In this document: piece by piece, positions 48,272 through 57,242 of the stretch | How the letters are laid out: every line of letters begins with the position of its first letter | Numbering within the stretch: position 1 is the stretch's first letter | The notes under the pieces: generated by a model | Told to the model about the DNA's origin: nothing | What the model saw: the letters and a program-made list of their open reading frames with translations, nothing else | The model's database searches: none | Position numbers and translations under genes: made by a program | DNA from: Polyangiaceae bacterium | GTDB taxonomy: Bacteria > Myxococcota_A > Polyangia > Polyangiales > Polyangiaceae | DNA length: 64,000 nt | Direction of reading: 5' to 3' | Assembly: GCA_022842465.1 (NCBI GenBank) | Contig: JALHPN010000013.1 | Coordinates: 1-64,000, forward strand

Positions 48272-48287
48272 AGCAGGGGACGTGCCA
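48272..48287 (-). promoter_or_regulatory. Sigma-54-like -24/-12 element upstream of the kinase-receiver operon
   Basis: On the minus strand TGGCACGTCCCCTGCT has a perfect TGGCACG and CTGCT with exact spacing. The predicted leader is about 59 nt and includes GAGGAGGG. Confidence 0.5.
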
Positions 48288-48457
48288 CGGTTCGGACGGA
48301 GGCGCGAGCTCGAGCGATCACGCCCTTGCGCAGACCCGACCCCATGCGAGCGTGAGGGAGCCGCGCGAGACGCGGGCCGGGGCATCGTGCCTCTCCGCCA
48401 CACCCGAGGCGTCGTGACGCGGTTGACGCCTCCGGCGAGCCGGGCCATGAGGCGGTC

Positions 48458-49126
48458 ATGCGATGGTCGCTCGCGGCGCTCGCCGCCTCGGGGCTCGTGT
48501 TCTCCGGAGCGCTCGTCGTCGGGTGGGTCCGGCTCGCCGCCGAGGCGCGCGCGAGCTCTGCCGCGACGCCCTTCGCGAGCGAGTCGCCGCTGGCCACGGC
48601 GGCGCTCTTCGCCGCGACGCTGCCCGCCGATCCGCGCCCGGTCGTCTGCGGGCCCGATGGGTGTCACCGCATCAACAGCTACGATCTCGTCACGCTCTCG
48701 CCGAGCGGTGAGGTGCGAAGGCTCGAGGCTCTGCTCGATTCCTCCTGGACGCACGAAGGGCTCACCGTAGGCCGTCGGCTCGAGGCAACGCCCGGGGGCG
48801 AGCTCGTGCTCACGGGAACGCTGCCGGACGCGGAGCGGGGAACGGCGACGCACCTCGTGCTCCGCCGTCGCGCGGACGGGACCGTGAGCGTGCTCCGCGA
48901 GGAGCCCGGGGCCCTGCCCGACGAGGCCGGCTCGTCGCTCGTCCATCCCGCGACCGGAGGGCTCTTCCGTCGCGCCGCGGACGGATCTTCGCGGACCCTC
49001 CTCGCGCCGGAGACGGGCGTGTGCGTCGCGGTCGCCGAGACGGAGGCCGCGATCCACTGCATCCGCGAGCTGCGCGAGCCGGCGTCGCCGCCCCTCGCGG
49101 AGGACGACGCCGAGCCGTCTCCCTAG
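48458..49126 (+). CDS. Protein of unknown function with N-terminal membrane anchor (222 aa)
   Basis: An N-terminal hydrophobic helix (SLAALAASGLVFSGALVVGW) is followed by a short linker and a predicted beta-rich domain with four Cys (VVCGPDGCHR and VCVAVAETEAAIHC). No family is recognised. TTGACG about 30 nt before the ATG is the only promoter-like motif. The stop overlaps the stop of the opposite outer-membrane protein gene by 4 nt. Confidence 0.65.
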   Translation: MRWSLAALAASGLVFSGALVVGWVRLAAEARASSAATPFASESPLATAALFAATLPADPRPVVCGPDGCHRINSYDLVTLSPSGEVRRLEALLDSSWTHEGLTVGRRLEATPGGELVLTGTLPDAERGTATHLVLRRRADGTVSVLREEPGALPDEAGSSLVHPATGGLFRRAADGSSRTLLAPETGVCVAVAETEAAIHCIRELREPASPPLAEDDAEPSP

Positions 49127-49896
49127 AAGCTGAACCAGCCGCCCAGAGAGGCGTTCACACCGACGTGGAACTGCGAGAAGTCGTTCGTCGTCGTCGTGCT
49201 CGTGTTGCCGGCGACGGTCTCGACCTTCCGAGAGCCGGCGATCGGGATGTTCAGCACGGGGCCGACGCTGAAGTAGAAGTGCTCCATCGGGACGATGGCC
49301 AGCTGCGGATCGAGATCGATCGAGAACGACGTGATCGACGACGTGATGCGGAGGCGGTTGTTGTTGTCGTCGTCGTAGTTGCGGTTCGACACGGAGTAGA
49401 AGGAGAACCCGCCCCGGAGCCACACCGCGAGGACGTCGTGGATCGGGAGGATGTAGCCGACGCGCGGCCCGAGGCCGAGGAGCGTGCCGCTCCCCGCATC
49501 CTCGGAGCGGTTGGTCGTCGTGCCGTTGTTGTTGACGACCTCTCGGTCGTTCGACCCGCCGAGCCCCAGCCCGAACGCGACGAACCCGCCGACGGTGAGG
49601 TGGTCGATGACGGTGAAATCCGCGGCGACGCGGGGGACCGTGTGCACGGTGAGCCGGTCGAGCGGGTTCGAGAAGAGGAGGACCGTCGACGTGCGCGACG
49701 TCGAGTCCGTCACGGTCGCGTTGCCCTGCTGGGTCTCCGTCGACGTCCGCTCGACGGAGAGGAGCGGGACCAGGCGGTCCGCGGTGAGGATGAGGTGATT
49801 CTTGTCGGCGAAGCCGTGCGCCTGCGCGCGCGCCTCCGGCTCGAGGGACGTCGCCACCAGGCCGAACAGCGTCGCCAGGACCCATCGCGTTCTCAT
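49123..49896 (-). CDS. Outer-membrane beta-barrel protein (257 aa)
   Basis: A signal peptide (MRTRWVLATLFGLVATSLEP) is followed by alternating amphipathic strands (LTVHTVPRVAADFTVIDHL; TVGGFVAFGLGLGGSND; VLAVWLRGGFSFYSVSN; FSIDLDPQLAIVPM) and Asn/Thr-rich loops. The last residue is an aromatic Phe (GGWFSF), the signal recognised by the BAM machinery. The start at 49896 is preferred because it begins the signal peptide. It follows the DUF4870 gene by 65 bp on the same strand. Confidence 0.8.
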   Translation of the reverse strand: MRTRWVLATLFGLVATSLEPEARAQAHGFADKNHLILTADRLVPLLSVERTSTETQQGNATVTDSTSRTSTVLLFSNPLDRLTVHTVPRVAADFTVIDHLTVGGFVAFGLGLGGSNDREVVNNNGTTTNRSEDAGSGTLLGLGPRVGYILPIHDVLAVWLRGGFSFYSVSNRNYDDDNNNRLRITSSITSFSIDLDPQLAIVPMEHFYFSVGPVLNIPIAGSRKVETVAGNTSTTTTNDFSQFHVGVNASLGGWFSF

Positions 49897-49961
49897 GCGC
49901 GGGAAGGTACCGGCGCGGCGCCTTCGGGTCGACAACGCTGCGAGGGTGGTCACTCCCGTGG

Positions 49962-50294
49962 TCAGCCGCGCGCGGTCCAGGATCGCGCCAGCTCGGAGAC
50001 GATCGGGTACTCCGCCTCCTCACCCCGCAGGACGACGATGGCCGCCCACACGTGCACCACGAGGAAGAGCGGGAGAGCGAGCCCGCACGTCACCGCGCTC
50101 GCGACCGTGCCGAGCGCCGACCAGAGCAGCGCCGAGAGCGCCTGGCGCGCGACCCAGGACGAGCGGTCCCGCTCGACGAGATAGACCACGAGCGGCGCCA
50201 AGAACCACGCCACGCATGTCCCGGCGTGCGCGATCGCCGCGGTCACCCGCTCGTTCGAGGTCCTCTGGGGAAAGGCGAGATCCGTCGACTGCAT
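49962..50294 (-). CDS. DUF4870 family small membrane protein
   Basis: The 110-residue protein has three membrane segments in the DUF4870 order: HAGTCVAWFLAPLVVYLVER, RQALSALLWSALGTVASAV and LFLVVHVWAAIVVLRGEEAEY. Conserved features include the RD-x-x-x-W-V-x-x-QA-x-x-A loop. The family has no known function. It is divergent from the FGE-fold gene. Confidence 0.85.
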   Translation of the reverse strand: MQSTDLAFPQRTSNERVTAAIAHAGTCVAWFLAPLVVYLVERDRSSWVARQALSALLWSALGTVASAVTCGLALPLFLVVHVWAAIVVLRGEEAEYPIVSELARSWTARG

Positions 50295-50460
50295 GGCGGA
50301 GGAGTCGACCCACCTCGCCGGGAAATTTCAATCGCGCGCCGCGGGAGGCACAGGCCCGCTCGAACCTGCGTAAGACCCTGCGCATAGGGGTAGAGGATTT
50401 TTGTGCTTTCCCGAGTCGACAGACGAGAATCGAAGGTCCACCTTGAACGTCGTACGAGTC

Positions 50461-51423
50461 ATGGGGAAGGCAGTCGATTCCCGCCGTCGATGGTCGCGGG
50501 CCGCGATGCTCACGAGCTTCGCGGTCGCGAGCCTCGCGCTCGCGGCCGGGCCCTCGGGCGCCGCGCCGTCGCCCCCGCTCGCGACCTCCGCGGCGGAGGG
50601 CTCCGCGCGCGCGTGGCAGCTCGTCGCCGGCAAGCACTGGCAGATCCAAGGCCCGCGTGGCGAGGACCCGGCCGTCACCGATATCCGCGAGGGGACCCGC
50701 GGCAGCTGCCCCACCGGGATGGTGGAGGTGCAGGGCCGGATGAAGCAGCACTTCCTCCTCGACGAGCTCCAGCTCCAGGCCTGCACGAAGTGGATCGATC
50801 GCAAGTGGCCCGAGCGCTGCGCGGAGTACGACCGGGATCGGTGGCTCACGCTCTCGAAGGATCTCCCCACCTCGCCGATCCACGTCTGCATGGACCGCTT
50901 CGAGTACCCGAACCGCAAGGGCGAGTGGCCCATCATCATGGTGAGCTGGTACGAGGCGCGGGACACGTGCAAGGCCGAGGGCAAGCGCCTCTGCACGGAG
51001 GACGAGTGGACCTTCACCTGCGAGGGCGAGGAGGCGACGCCCTACCCGAACGGCTACGTCCGTGACGCGGAGGCCTGCGTCAACGATCGGCCGTGGAAGG
51101 AGTTCAAGGGCGAGCTCCTCGCGCCGCGGAGCTCCGCGCGCGCGATGAACGAGCTCGACCGCCTATGGCAGGGGCTCCCGAGCGGCACGCGTCCGCTCTG
51201 CAAGAGCCGGGCGGGCGTCTACGACATGACGGGCAACGTCGACGAGTGGACGCGCTCGGCGCTTCCCGGAGAGCGACCGAGCACGCTGAAGGGCGGCTAC
51301 TGGGGCCCCGTGCGCACACGCTGCCGGCCCGCGACGAAGAAGCACGACGAGGGACACGTCTTCTACCAGCAGGGCTTCCGCTGCTGCGCGGACCCACCGG
51401 CGCTGACGACCGCGCAGCGGTGA
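50461..51423 (+). CDS. Secreted FGE-sulfatase (SUMF1) fold protein
   Basis: From ATG 50461 the 320-residue protein has a long basic signal peptide (MLTSFAVASLALAAGP core). The mature part carries the formylglycine-generating-enzyme fold: PIIMVSWYEARDTCKAEGKR, LCTEDEWTFTCEGEEA, GVYDMTGNVDEWTRS, LKGGYWGPVR and the end YQQGFRCCAD. In true FGEs two Cys coordinate copper near this C-terminus; here a Cys-Cys pair is present, but the order is not exactly that of FGE. Many such proteins are not FGEs. It has no sulfatase neighbour. Confidence 0.78.
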   Translation: MGKAVDSRRRWSRAAMLTSFAVASLALAAGPSGAAPSPPLATSAAEGSARAWQLVAGKHWQIQGPRGEDPAVTDIREGTRGSCPTGMVEVQGRMKQHFLLDELQLQACTKWIDRKWPERCAEYDRDRWLTLSKDLPTSPIHVCMDRFEYPNRKGEWPIIMVSWYEARDTCKAEGKRLCTEDEWTFTCEGEEATPYPNGYVRDAEACVNDRPWKEFKGELLAPRSSARAMNELDRLWQGLPSGTRPLCKSRAGVYDMTGNVDEWTRSALPGERPSTLKGGYWGPVRTRCRPATKKHDEGHVFYQQGFRCCADPPALTTAQR

Positions 51424-51436
51424 GAGGAAGGCCTAG

Positions 51437-53206
51437 CTAGCGCGTGGCGGGGACGACGACGGTGTTGATCGGCGCGACGTTGCCGCCGGCCGGGTAGGCG
51501 TACGAGGCGTACTCGTCCGTGCCCCACACCATGAGCCCGAACGAGCCCTTGCTCTCGGCGACGTGGGGGCCGTTGTCGCAGGCGCCGTTCGGGTTGCCGT
51601 TCCGCACGAGGTCGACGTCGGCCTGCTCGTAGTCGCCCGCCGCGTCGACGGCCTTCCAGCCCGTGACGACGCCCGCGCAGTCGAGCGTCACGTCCTGGAA
51701 CGCGCCGCCGGCCTTCGCGCGGACGAAGACGAGGTTCGTCGTCTTGTACGTCGGGTCGGTGAAGAAGACGTACCGCGACAGGTACTGCGCGGGCGGCACG
51801 AGGTTGACGTACTCGTCGTCCCCGAGGCATCCGCCGCCTTTGCTCCCGCCGGAGACGCCGCAGCCGGGCATCACCTGGCCGAGGTGGAACGGGTGCTGGT
51901 CGTCCTGGCTCTTCACGACGAACGGCGCGGCCGACTCGAAGTCGAAGGCCTGCCCGCCGTTCACTTGCAGCGGGGCGCCCTGGATGGGCGGGTCGTAGGT
52001 GAGGTTCGTCCCGTCCACCGCGGCGACGAGGCGGTACGGGATCGACTCGGGTTGTCCCGCCGCGCGTCGCGTCGCGTAGGCGGCGCCGACGTAGGCGGAC
52101 CCCAGCGCGCTCACGGGCGCGACCTGCTGGTGGGCGGAGTCACACCCGCCCGACCGCGACGTCTGCGACCGGTAGCAGACGTAGCCGTTGCCGCCGACGA
52201 AGGCGATCGGCTTGTCGGACGCGAGGACGGTGCCGCTCATCTCCGCCGTGTCCTGCCACTGGATGTATTCTCCAGCCTTCAGGGTGAAGGTCGTCGTCGC
52301 CCCCTGTGGCGCGGCCGCGACGTTCCCGCCGCCGGGGAGGGCGACGTTCGGCAGGACCTGCACCGTCGTATCGTCCGCCTGCGCGACGACCTGTCCCCAC
52401 TGCGGCCCCGCGCTCCCGCGAGGAGGGACGATGCCGTAGTAGTTCGTCCCCCAGGCCGAGGTCGGCAGGAGGAGCTCGGCGCTCGGCAGGAACGATCGCG
52501 CGCCGCCGTACGGAAGGATGTCGTAGGCGGTGACGGGCGCGTCGGTCGCGATCGTCCAGGCCTGCCCGCGTCCCGTCCCGGAGACCGCGGTGCCCGACGG
52601 GATGGCGCTCGGCACGGGGCACGTCAGCGCCGTCGCCCCGTTCGCGCTCCCCGGATCGGCGGAGAGGAAGAGCACCGCGACCTGGCCCGTGGGGATCCCG
52701 CCTGCGGGGACCGCGGGCCACTCGGCCTCGGGCTTGCCCGTCGTCGCGATGCGACCGAACGACGACACGTCGTAGGTCTGGCCGCTTCGCGAGACCTGCA
52801 CCTTGATCGCCTTCTGCCAGTTGTTGGCGAGGAAGACCGCGAAGCAGGGCGGCGTGATCGTCGGGTAGAACGACGGCGTCGCGACGACGTAGTCGCACCC
52901 GATGCTGCCGCGGCTCGCCCTCGCCGCCTCGCACGCGGGCACGCAGCCGCCGGCCGCGCAGCCCTGGTCGGGCGGGCACGTCTGCACGACGAGCCCGCTG
53001 CGCTTGTCCACGATGCTCGTGAGGTCACCGCTGCACGCGAGGTCGCGCTCCGCGGCCGCGTCGCCGCCGAAGCCCCCGGTCGACCCGCCCGGCTCGTTCG
53101 GCGCGACGTCGCCGTAGTCGCGCGGATCCGAGCCGCAGGCGACGACGAGGCCGACGACGGCAGCGAGGACCGAGACGACGACGACCGGGCGGTGAGGACG
53201 GCTCAT
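51437..53206 (-). CDS. IgGFc-binding-like lipoprotein (589 aa)
   Basis: A signal peptide ends in the lipobox GLVVACGSD. After a Gly/Pro linker and a short Cys region (CPPDQGCAAGGCVPACEA), a large beta-rich domain matches the IgGFc-binding protein N-terminal type found in many myxobacteria: NWQKAIKVQVSRSGQTYDVS, PVTAYDILPYGG, NYYGIVPPRG, IQWQDTAEMSGTVLASDKPI and VGAAYATRR. The name refers to eukaryotic relatives and does not prove IgG binding. Its ATG overlaps the fabI stop as TGATG, an unexpected coupling. Confidence 0.8.
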   Translation of the reverse strand: MSRPHRPVVVVSVLAAVVGLVVACGSDPRDYGDVAPNEPGGSTGGFGGDAAAERDLACSGDLTSIVDKRSGLVVQTCPPDQGCAAGGCVPACEAARASRGSIGCDYVVATPSFYPTITPPCFAVFLANNWQKAIKVQVSRSGQTYDVSSFGRIATTGKPEAEWPAVPAGGIPTGQVAVLFLSADPGSANGATALTCPVPSAIPSGTAVSGTGRGQAWTIATDAPVTAYDILPYGGARSFLPSAELLLPTSAWGTNYYGIVPPRGSAGPQWGQVVAQADDTTVQVLPNVALPGGGNVAAAPQGATTTFTLKAGEYIQWQDTAEMSGTVLASDKPIAFVGGNGYVCYRSQTSRSGGCDSAHQQVAPVSALGSAYVGAAYATRRAAGQPESIPYRLVAAVDGTNLTYDPPIQGAPLQVNGGQAFDFESAAPFVVKSQDDQHPFHLGQVMPGCGVSGGSKGGGCLGDDEYVNLVPPAQYLSRYVFFTDPTYKTTNLVFVRAKAGGAFQDVTLDCAGVVTGWKAVDAAGDYEQADVDLVRNGNPNGACDNGPHVAESKGSFGLMVWGTDEYASYAYPAGGNVAPINTVVVPATR

Positions 53207-54090
53207 CAGAGGGCCTTCCCCATCGCGTGGTAGCCCTTGTCGACGTAGACGACGGTGCCGGTGATGCCGGCGCCGAGCGGGCTCGCGAGGAACGCGGCCG
53301 TCGTACCCACCTCGCGCGCGTCGAGCTCCTCGGGGATCGGCGCGTTCGTCTTGCAGTAGTCGATCATCTGGCCGATGAAGCCGATCGCGCTCGCCGCGCG
53401 CGACGCGTAGGGCCCCGCGCTGATGCAGTTCACGCGGTGCCCCCACTTGCGGCCCGCCTCGAAGGCGAGGAGGCGCGTGTCGCTCTCGAGCGCCGCCTTC
53501 GCCGACGACATCCCGCCGCCGTACCCGGGGATCACGCGCTCGCTCGCCATGTAGGTGAGCGAGACGAACGAGCCCCCCTTTCGCATGATGGGGCCGAAGC
53601 GCTGCACCAGCGACACGTTCGAGTACGCGCTCACGCCCATCGCGCCGAGGTAGCCGCGCCGGCTCGTCTCGAGGAGCGGGTTTCTCACCTCGGGGCCGTT
53701 CGCGAGCGAGTGGACGACGATGTCGACCGGCGTCTCGCCGAAGTCCGCGACGAGCTTGTCGACCGTCGCCTGGATGCTCACGTCGCCGTGCTCCTTGTAC
53801 CGCTTGTTCTCGCGGATCTCCTCCGGCATGTCGGCGTAGGTGTCGAACTCGGCGTCGAAGGGCAGGATGCGCTCGAATGCGAGCTTCGAGCCGTCGGGCA
53901 TCGCGAGCGACGCATCCATCTTCCCGCGGCGGAGCAGCGTCTGGAAGATGCCGAGCGCCGGGGGCCACGTGCCGACGCAGACGGTAGCGCCGGCCTCGGC
54001 GAGGGCCTTCGAGATCGCGAAGCCGAAGCCTCCGTCGTCGGCGACCCCCGCCACGAAGGCGCGCTTGCCCGCTAGATCGATGCTCAGCAT
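53206..54090 (-). CDS. fabI: Enoyl-[acyl-carrier-protein] reductase FabI, plant-type branch
   Basis: The 294-residue protein starts [20 protein letters not shown], the NAD-binding loop of FabI, followed by the large insertion [17 protein letters not shown] seen in chloroplast ENR and related bacterial enzymes. The catalytic Tyr-x6-Lys motif is Y-M-A-S-E-R in [20 protein letters not shown] with the Lys in [10 protein letters not shown], and the substrate-loop region is [16 protein letters not shown]. It catalyses the last reduction of fatty acid elongation. ATG 54102 (298 aa) is an alternative start. Confidence 0.92.
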   Translation of the reverse strand: MLSIDLAGKRAFVAGVADDGGFGFAISKALAEAGATVCVGTWPPALGIFQTLLRRGKMDASLAMPDGSKLAFERILPFDAEFDTYADMPEEIRENKRYKEHGDVSIQATVDKLVADFGETPVDIVVHSLANGPEVRNPLLETSRRGYLGAMGVSAYSNVSLVQRFGPIMRKGGSFVSLTYMASERVIPGYGGGMSSAKAALESDTRLLAFEAGRKWGHRVNCISAGPYASRAASAIGFIGQMIDYCKTNAPIPEELDAREVGTTAAFLASPLGAGITGTVVYVDKGYHAMGKAL

Positions 54091-54225
54091 GGCGCGGACC
54101 ATGGAACGACTCACCCCGCGGCGACAAGGAAAAACTCCGCCCGGGAAACCCGTGTCGTCGCAGCTTGCAACAGGGTGCCGCTCGTCGTTCGGGCTGGGAG
54201 GCGTTTGAGATAGAGTCGCGCGGAG

Positions 54226-55455
54226 ATGCTCAGGAAACCGCTCCTCGCCGCCCTCGCCGCCGTCTCCCTCCTCGCGCCGCGCGCCGCGCACGCGGAGCTC
54301 CCGACGCTCGAGCGAACGATCCAGCTCGCGCGTGCGCGCGCGCTCACGGTCGCCGAGGCAGTGGGTGAGCTCGGCGTCGCCGGCGCGCAGATGAAGGGCG
54401 CGCGCGTCAGCGCGATCGGCAATCCCTACAGCGACATCCAGGTCGATCAGGGGCTCTCCTCGGGGCAGCAGCTCCAGGTCCTCAGCTACACGTACCTGCC
54501 CATCGACATCGCCGGGCAGCGCGGCGCGCGCATCGAGGAGGCGGAGAAGCTCATCGAGTGGCGGAAGCTCGGCGTCGTCGACGCGCGGGCGATCGCGACC
54601 GGCGAGGCGATCTCGGCGTACGGTGCGTTCGTCATCGGCTCGGAGCGAATCTCGGGCGCCACCGCGGGCGAGGCGCTGGCGCGCGAGGAGGCGAAGTACT
54701 TCACCGGTCGCTTCGAGGCGAAGGACACGACCCTCTACGAGAAGGCCGTCGCCGACGCGGAGGTGGTGCGCTGGGCCCAGCAGCGGGCCGAGGCGGAGCT
54801 CGCGATGGCGACGGCGCGCGCGCGGCTCTCGCTCGTGACGGGCGCCCAGAACAAGGACGACGTCCCGAAGGGGATTCCCGTCGCGCCGCCTGCGCTGCGC
54901 GGCTCGTGGGACGACGCGTTCGTCGCGCGCGTCGTCGATCGCTCGCCGATCGTCTCGCGGGCCCTCGCCGAGCGCACGTACTGGGACGCGTCGATCGAGC
55001 GCTACAAGACCGAGCGCATCCCCCCGATCTCGCTCGAGCTCATCGGCGGCCGGGGCGCTGCAGGCGAGGCCCGCGTGGGCGGCGGCGTCGTCCTCACCTT
55101 CCCGGTCACGCGCCGGTACCAGGGCGAGATCGCCCGCGCGGAGCACGGACGGACGCACGTCGAGCGACACCTCCCGCTCTACCGGAACATGGTCGAGGCC
55201 CGCGTCCGTGCGGCGCGTGACGCGGTGCAGACCGTCATGCGCGCGCTCTCCGAGCTCGACAAGTCCGGCATCACCGCCCTCGAGACGGCCGTGAGCGCCT
55301 CGCAGGAGGCCTACAAGGCCGGGAAGATCGAGCTCACGCGCGTCATCCTCGCGCGCCGAGACCTCGCGCTCGCCCGCTCGCGCAGGTTGGACTTGCTCGA
55401 CGCGGCTTGGCGCGCGTATGCGGATCTCTCCATCTTCGCCGGAGACCTCCCTTGA
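54226..55455 (+). CDS. TolC family outer-membrane efflux protein
   Basis: A signal peptide ([18 protein letters not shown]) is followed by a TolC-type helical barrel: [38 protein letters not shown], and the second repeat [18 protein letters not shown] and [20 protein letters not shown], ending with [17 protein letters not shown]. At 409 residues it is of normal size. GGAG is adjacent to the ATG. The GH44 lipoprotein gene begins 2 nt after its stop, and no inner-membrane or adaptor gene of an efflux pump is nearby. Confidence 0.87.
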   Translation: MLRKPLLAALAAVSLLAPRAAHAELPTLERTIQLARARALTVAEAVGELGVAGAQMKGARVSAIGNPYSDIQVDQGLSSGQQLQVLSYTYLPIDIAGQRGARIEEAEKLIEWRKLGVVDARAIATGEAISAYGAFVIGSERISGATAGEALAREEAKYFTGRFEAKDTTLYEKAVADAEVVRWAQQRAEAELAMATARARLSLVTGAQNKDDVPKGIPVAPPALRGSWDDAFVARVVDRSPIVSRALAERTYWDASIERYKTERIPPISLELIGGRGAAGEARVGGGVVLTFPVTRRYQGEIARAEHGRTHVERHLPLYRNMVEARVRAARDAVQTVMRALSELDKSGITALETAVSASQEAYKAGKIELTRVILARRDLALARSRRLDLLDAAWRAYADLSIFAGDLP

Positions 55456-55457
55456 CC

Positions 55458-57239
55458 ATGGCTCGCACCCCGTCGCTCGTCGCGCTGTTCGCCCTCCTGG
55501 CCGTGACCGGTTGCGAGCGTTGCTCGAAGGACGGCGGCGCGGCCGGCGGCAGCGCGTCCGGCAAGCCGCCCTCGTCGACCGATCCGCCGCCGCCCGGTCC
55601 GGTGATCGTCACGCCCGACGGCAAGACCGTGCAGGCCGCGGCCGTCATCACCGAGGCGATGGCCGCCGAGGTCGCCGGCCCCGTCCCGTCGTCCGGCAAG
55701 CTGAAGGCGCTCACGCCGATGAAGGTGACGTGCTCGAGCCCGGGGCAGCCCGTGAGCCAGACCGTCTTCGGCGTCGGCTGGGCGGACGAGGACGAGGGGC
55801 TCAAGGTGGGCGCCCACCGCTGGGGCGGCAACACGACGTCCCGCTACAACTGGAAGCTCGGGAACGCGTGGAGCTCGGCGAACGATTGGTTCTGGGAGAA
55901 CCAGGAGATCGACTCGTACCAGGTGTTCCTCGGCAAGGCCGAGAAGAAGGGCGGCTTCGCGGCGATCACGGTCCCCATGATCGGCTGGGTGTCGAAGGAC
56001 ACGACGAGCTGCTCGTTCCCGGTCTCCGCGTTCCCCAACCAGGAGAAGTTCGACCCGCACCGGAAGGAGTGCGGCAACGGGAAGAAGGGCGACGGCAAGA
56101 CGCTCCTCCCCCCTGGCGAGCCGACGCGCACGAGCGTGAGGATGACGCCCGAAGAGGTCGGACAGTGGGTCGCGAAGATCAAGGCAGAGGACGCGAAGCG
56201 CGGGAGAAAGCTCGTCTACGAGTACATCCTCGACAACGAGCCCGCGCTCTGGGACTCGACCCACCGCGACGTCCACCCCGAGCCGCTCACCTACGACGAG
56301 CTCCTCGAGAGGACGATCGCGTACGGCACCGCGGTGCGGAAGGCGGACCCGGACGCGATCATCGCCGGCCCCGCCGAGTGGGGCTGGCCCGCGTACTTCT
56401 TCAGCGCGAAGGACGCCAAGGCCGGCTTCACGATGAAGCCCGATCGCCGCGCGCACGGCGATCAGCCGCTCCTCGCGTGGTACCTGAAAGAGCTCGCCGC
56501 GCACGAGAAGAAGACCGGCGTCCGCGTGCTCGACGTCCTCGACGTCCACCTCTACCCGCAGGGCGAGGGAGTCCAGGGGCCGGATCCGGACGGCGGCGAC
56601 GGCGGCGGCAACACCGACCGCGCGACCAACGACCTACGCTTCCGCACGACCCGCTCGCTCTGGGATCGCGAGTACAAGGACGAGTCCTGGATCAAGGACG
56701 CCGTCTACCTGATCCCGCGGATGAAGGACCTCATCGCGGAGAACTACCCGGGCCGCGGCTTCCAGATCGGCGAGTACAACTTCGGGGCCGAGAAGCACAT
56801 CGCCGGCGGTGTCGCGCTCGCCGAGGCGCTCGGGCGCTTCGCGCAGTTCGGCGTGAGCCACGCGTTCTACTGGACGTACCCGAAGAAGCCGACGCCGGCG
56901 TACTGGGCGTTCCGCGCGTTCCGGAACTACGACGGGAGCGGCGGGCGCTTCCAGGACCGCATCGTCCCGACGAGCTCGCCGAGCGGGACGTCGGTCTACG
57001 CCTCGAAGGACGAGGCCGGGAAGAAGTGGGTCGTCGTCGCCTTGAACTTCAGCGCCGACCGCCCCGCCGACGCGAGCATCACGCTCGACGGCTGCGCCAC
57101 GCCCGCGAGCGTGAAGTCCTTCCTCTACACCGGCGGCGACCAGGGCTTCGTCGCCGGCACGATCGCCTCGGCGGGGACGAAGCTCACGGGCAAGCTCCCG
57201 CCGTACTCGATCACCGTCATCGAAGCGACGATGCCGTGA
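55458..57239 (+). CDS. Glycoside hydrolase family 44 endoglucanase/xyloglucanase-like lipoprotein
   Basis: A signal peptide ends in the lipobox LAVTGCERC. The 593-residue protein has the GH44 (beta/alpha)8 core: [15 protein letters not shown] near the start of the barrel, the acid/base Glu in [19 protein letters not shown] (about 260), and the nucleophile Glu in [13 protein letters not shown] (about 437). A C-terminal beta-sandwich ([30 protein letters not shown]) follows. GH44 enzymes cut beta-1,4-glucans and xyloglucan. Lipoprotein anchoring suggests surface display. It is coupled to tolC and convergent, 3 bp apart, with the isoamylase gene. Confidence 0.88.
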   Translation: MARTPSLVALFALLAVTGCERCSKDGGAAGGSASGKPPSSTDPPPPGPVIVTPDGKTVQAAAVITEAMAAEVAGPVPSSGKLKALTPMKVTCSSPGQPVSQTVFGVGWADEDEGLKVGAHRWGGNTTSRYNWKLGNAWSSANDWFWENQEIDSYQVFLGKAEKKGGFAAITVPMIGWVSKDTTSCSFPVSAFPNQEKFDPHRKECGNGKKGDGKTLLPPGEPTRTSVRMTPEEVGQWVAKIKAEDAKRGRKLVYEYILDNEPALWDSTHRDVHPEPLTYDELLERTIAYGTAVRKADPDAIIAGPAEWGWPAYFFSAKDAKAGFTMKPDRRAHGDQPLLAWYLKELAAHEKKTGVRVLDVLDVHLYPQGEGVQGPDPDGGDGGGNTDRATNDLRFRTTRSLWDREYKDESWIKDAVYLIPRMKDLIAENYPGRGFQIGEYNFGAEKHIAGGVALAEALGRFAQFGVSHAFYWTYPKKPTPAYWAFRAFRNYDGSGGRFQDRIVPTSSPSGTSVYASKDEAGKKWVVVALNFSADRPADASITLDGCATPASVKSFLYTGGDQGFVAGTIASAGTKLTGKLPPYSITVIEATMP

Positions 57240-57242
57240 GAC

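Noticed and set aside
54155-54175. GGCAC-CCTG-TTGC on the minus strand upstream of fabI, similar to the sigma-54 element
   Set aside because: The spacing is one base short (GG-N9-GC), so it was left out of the promoter set.
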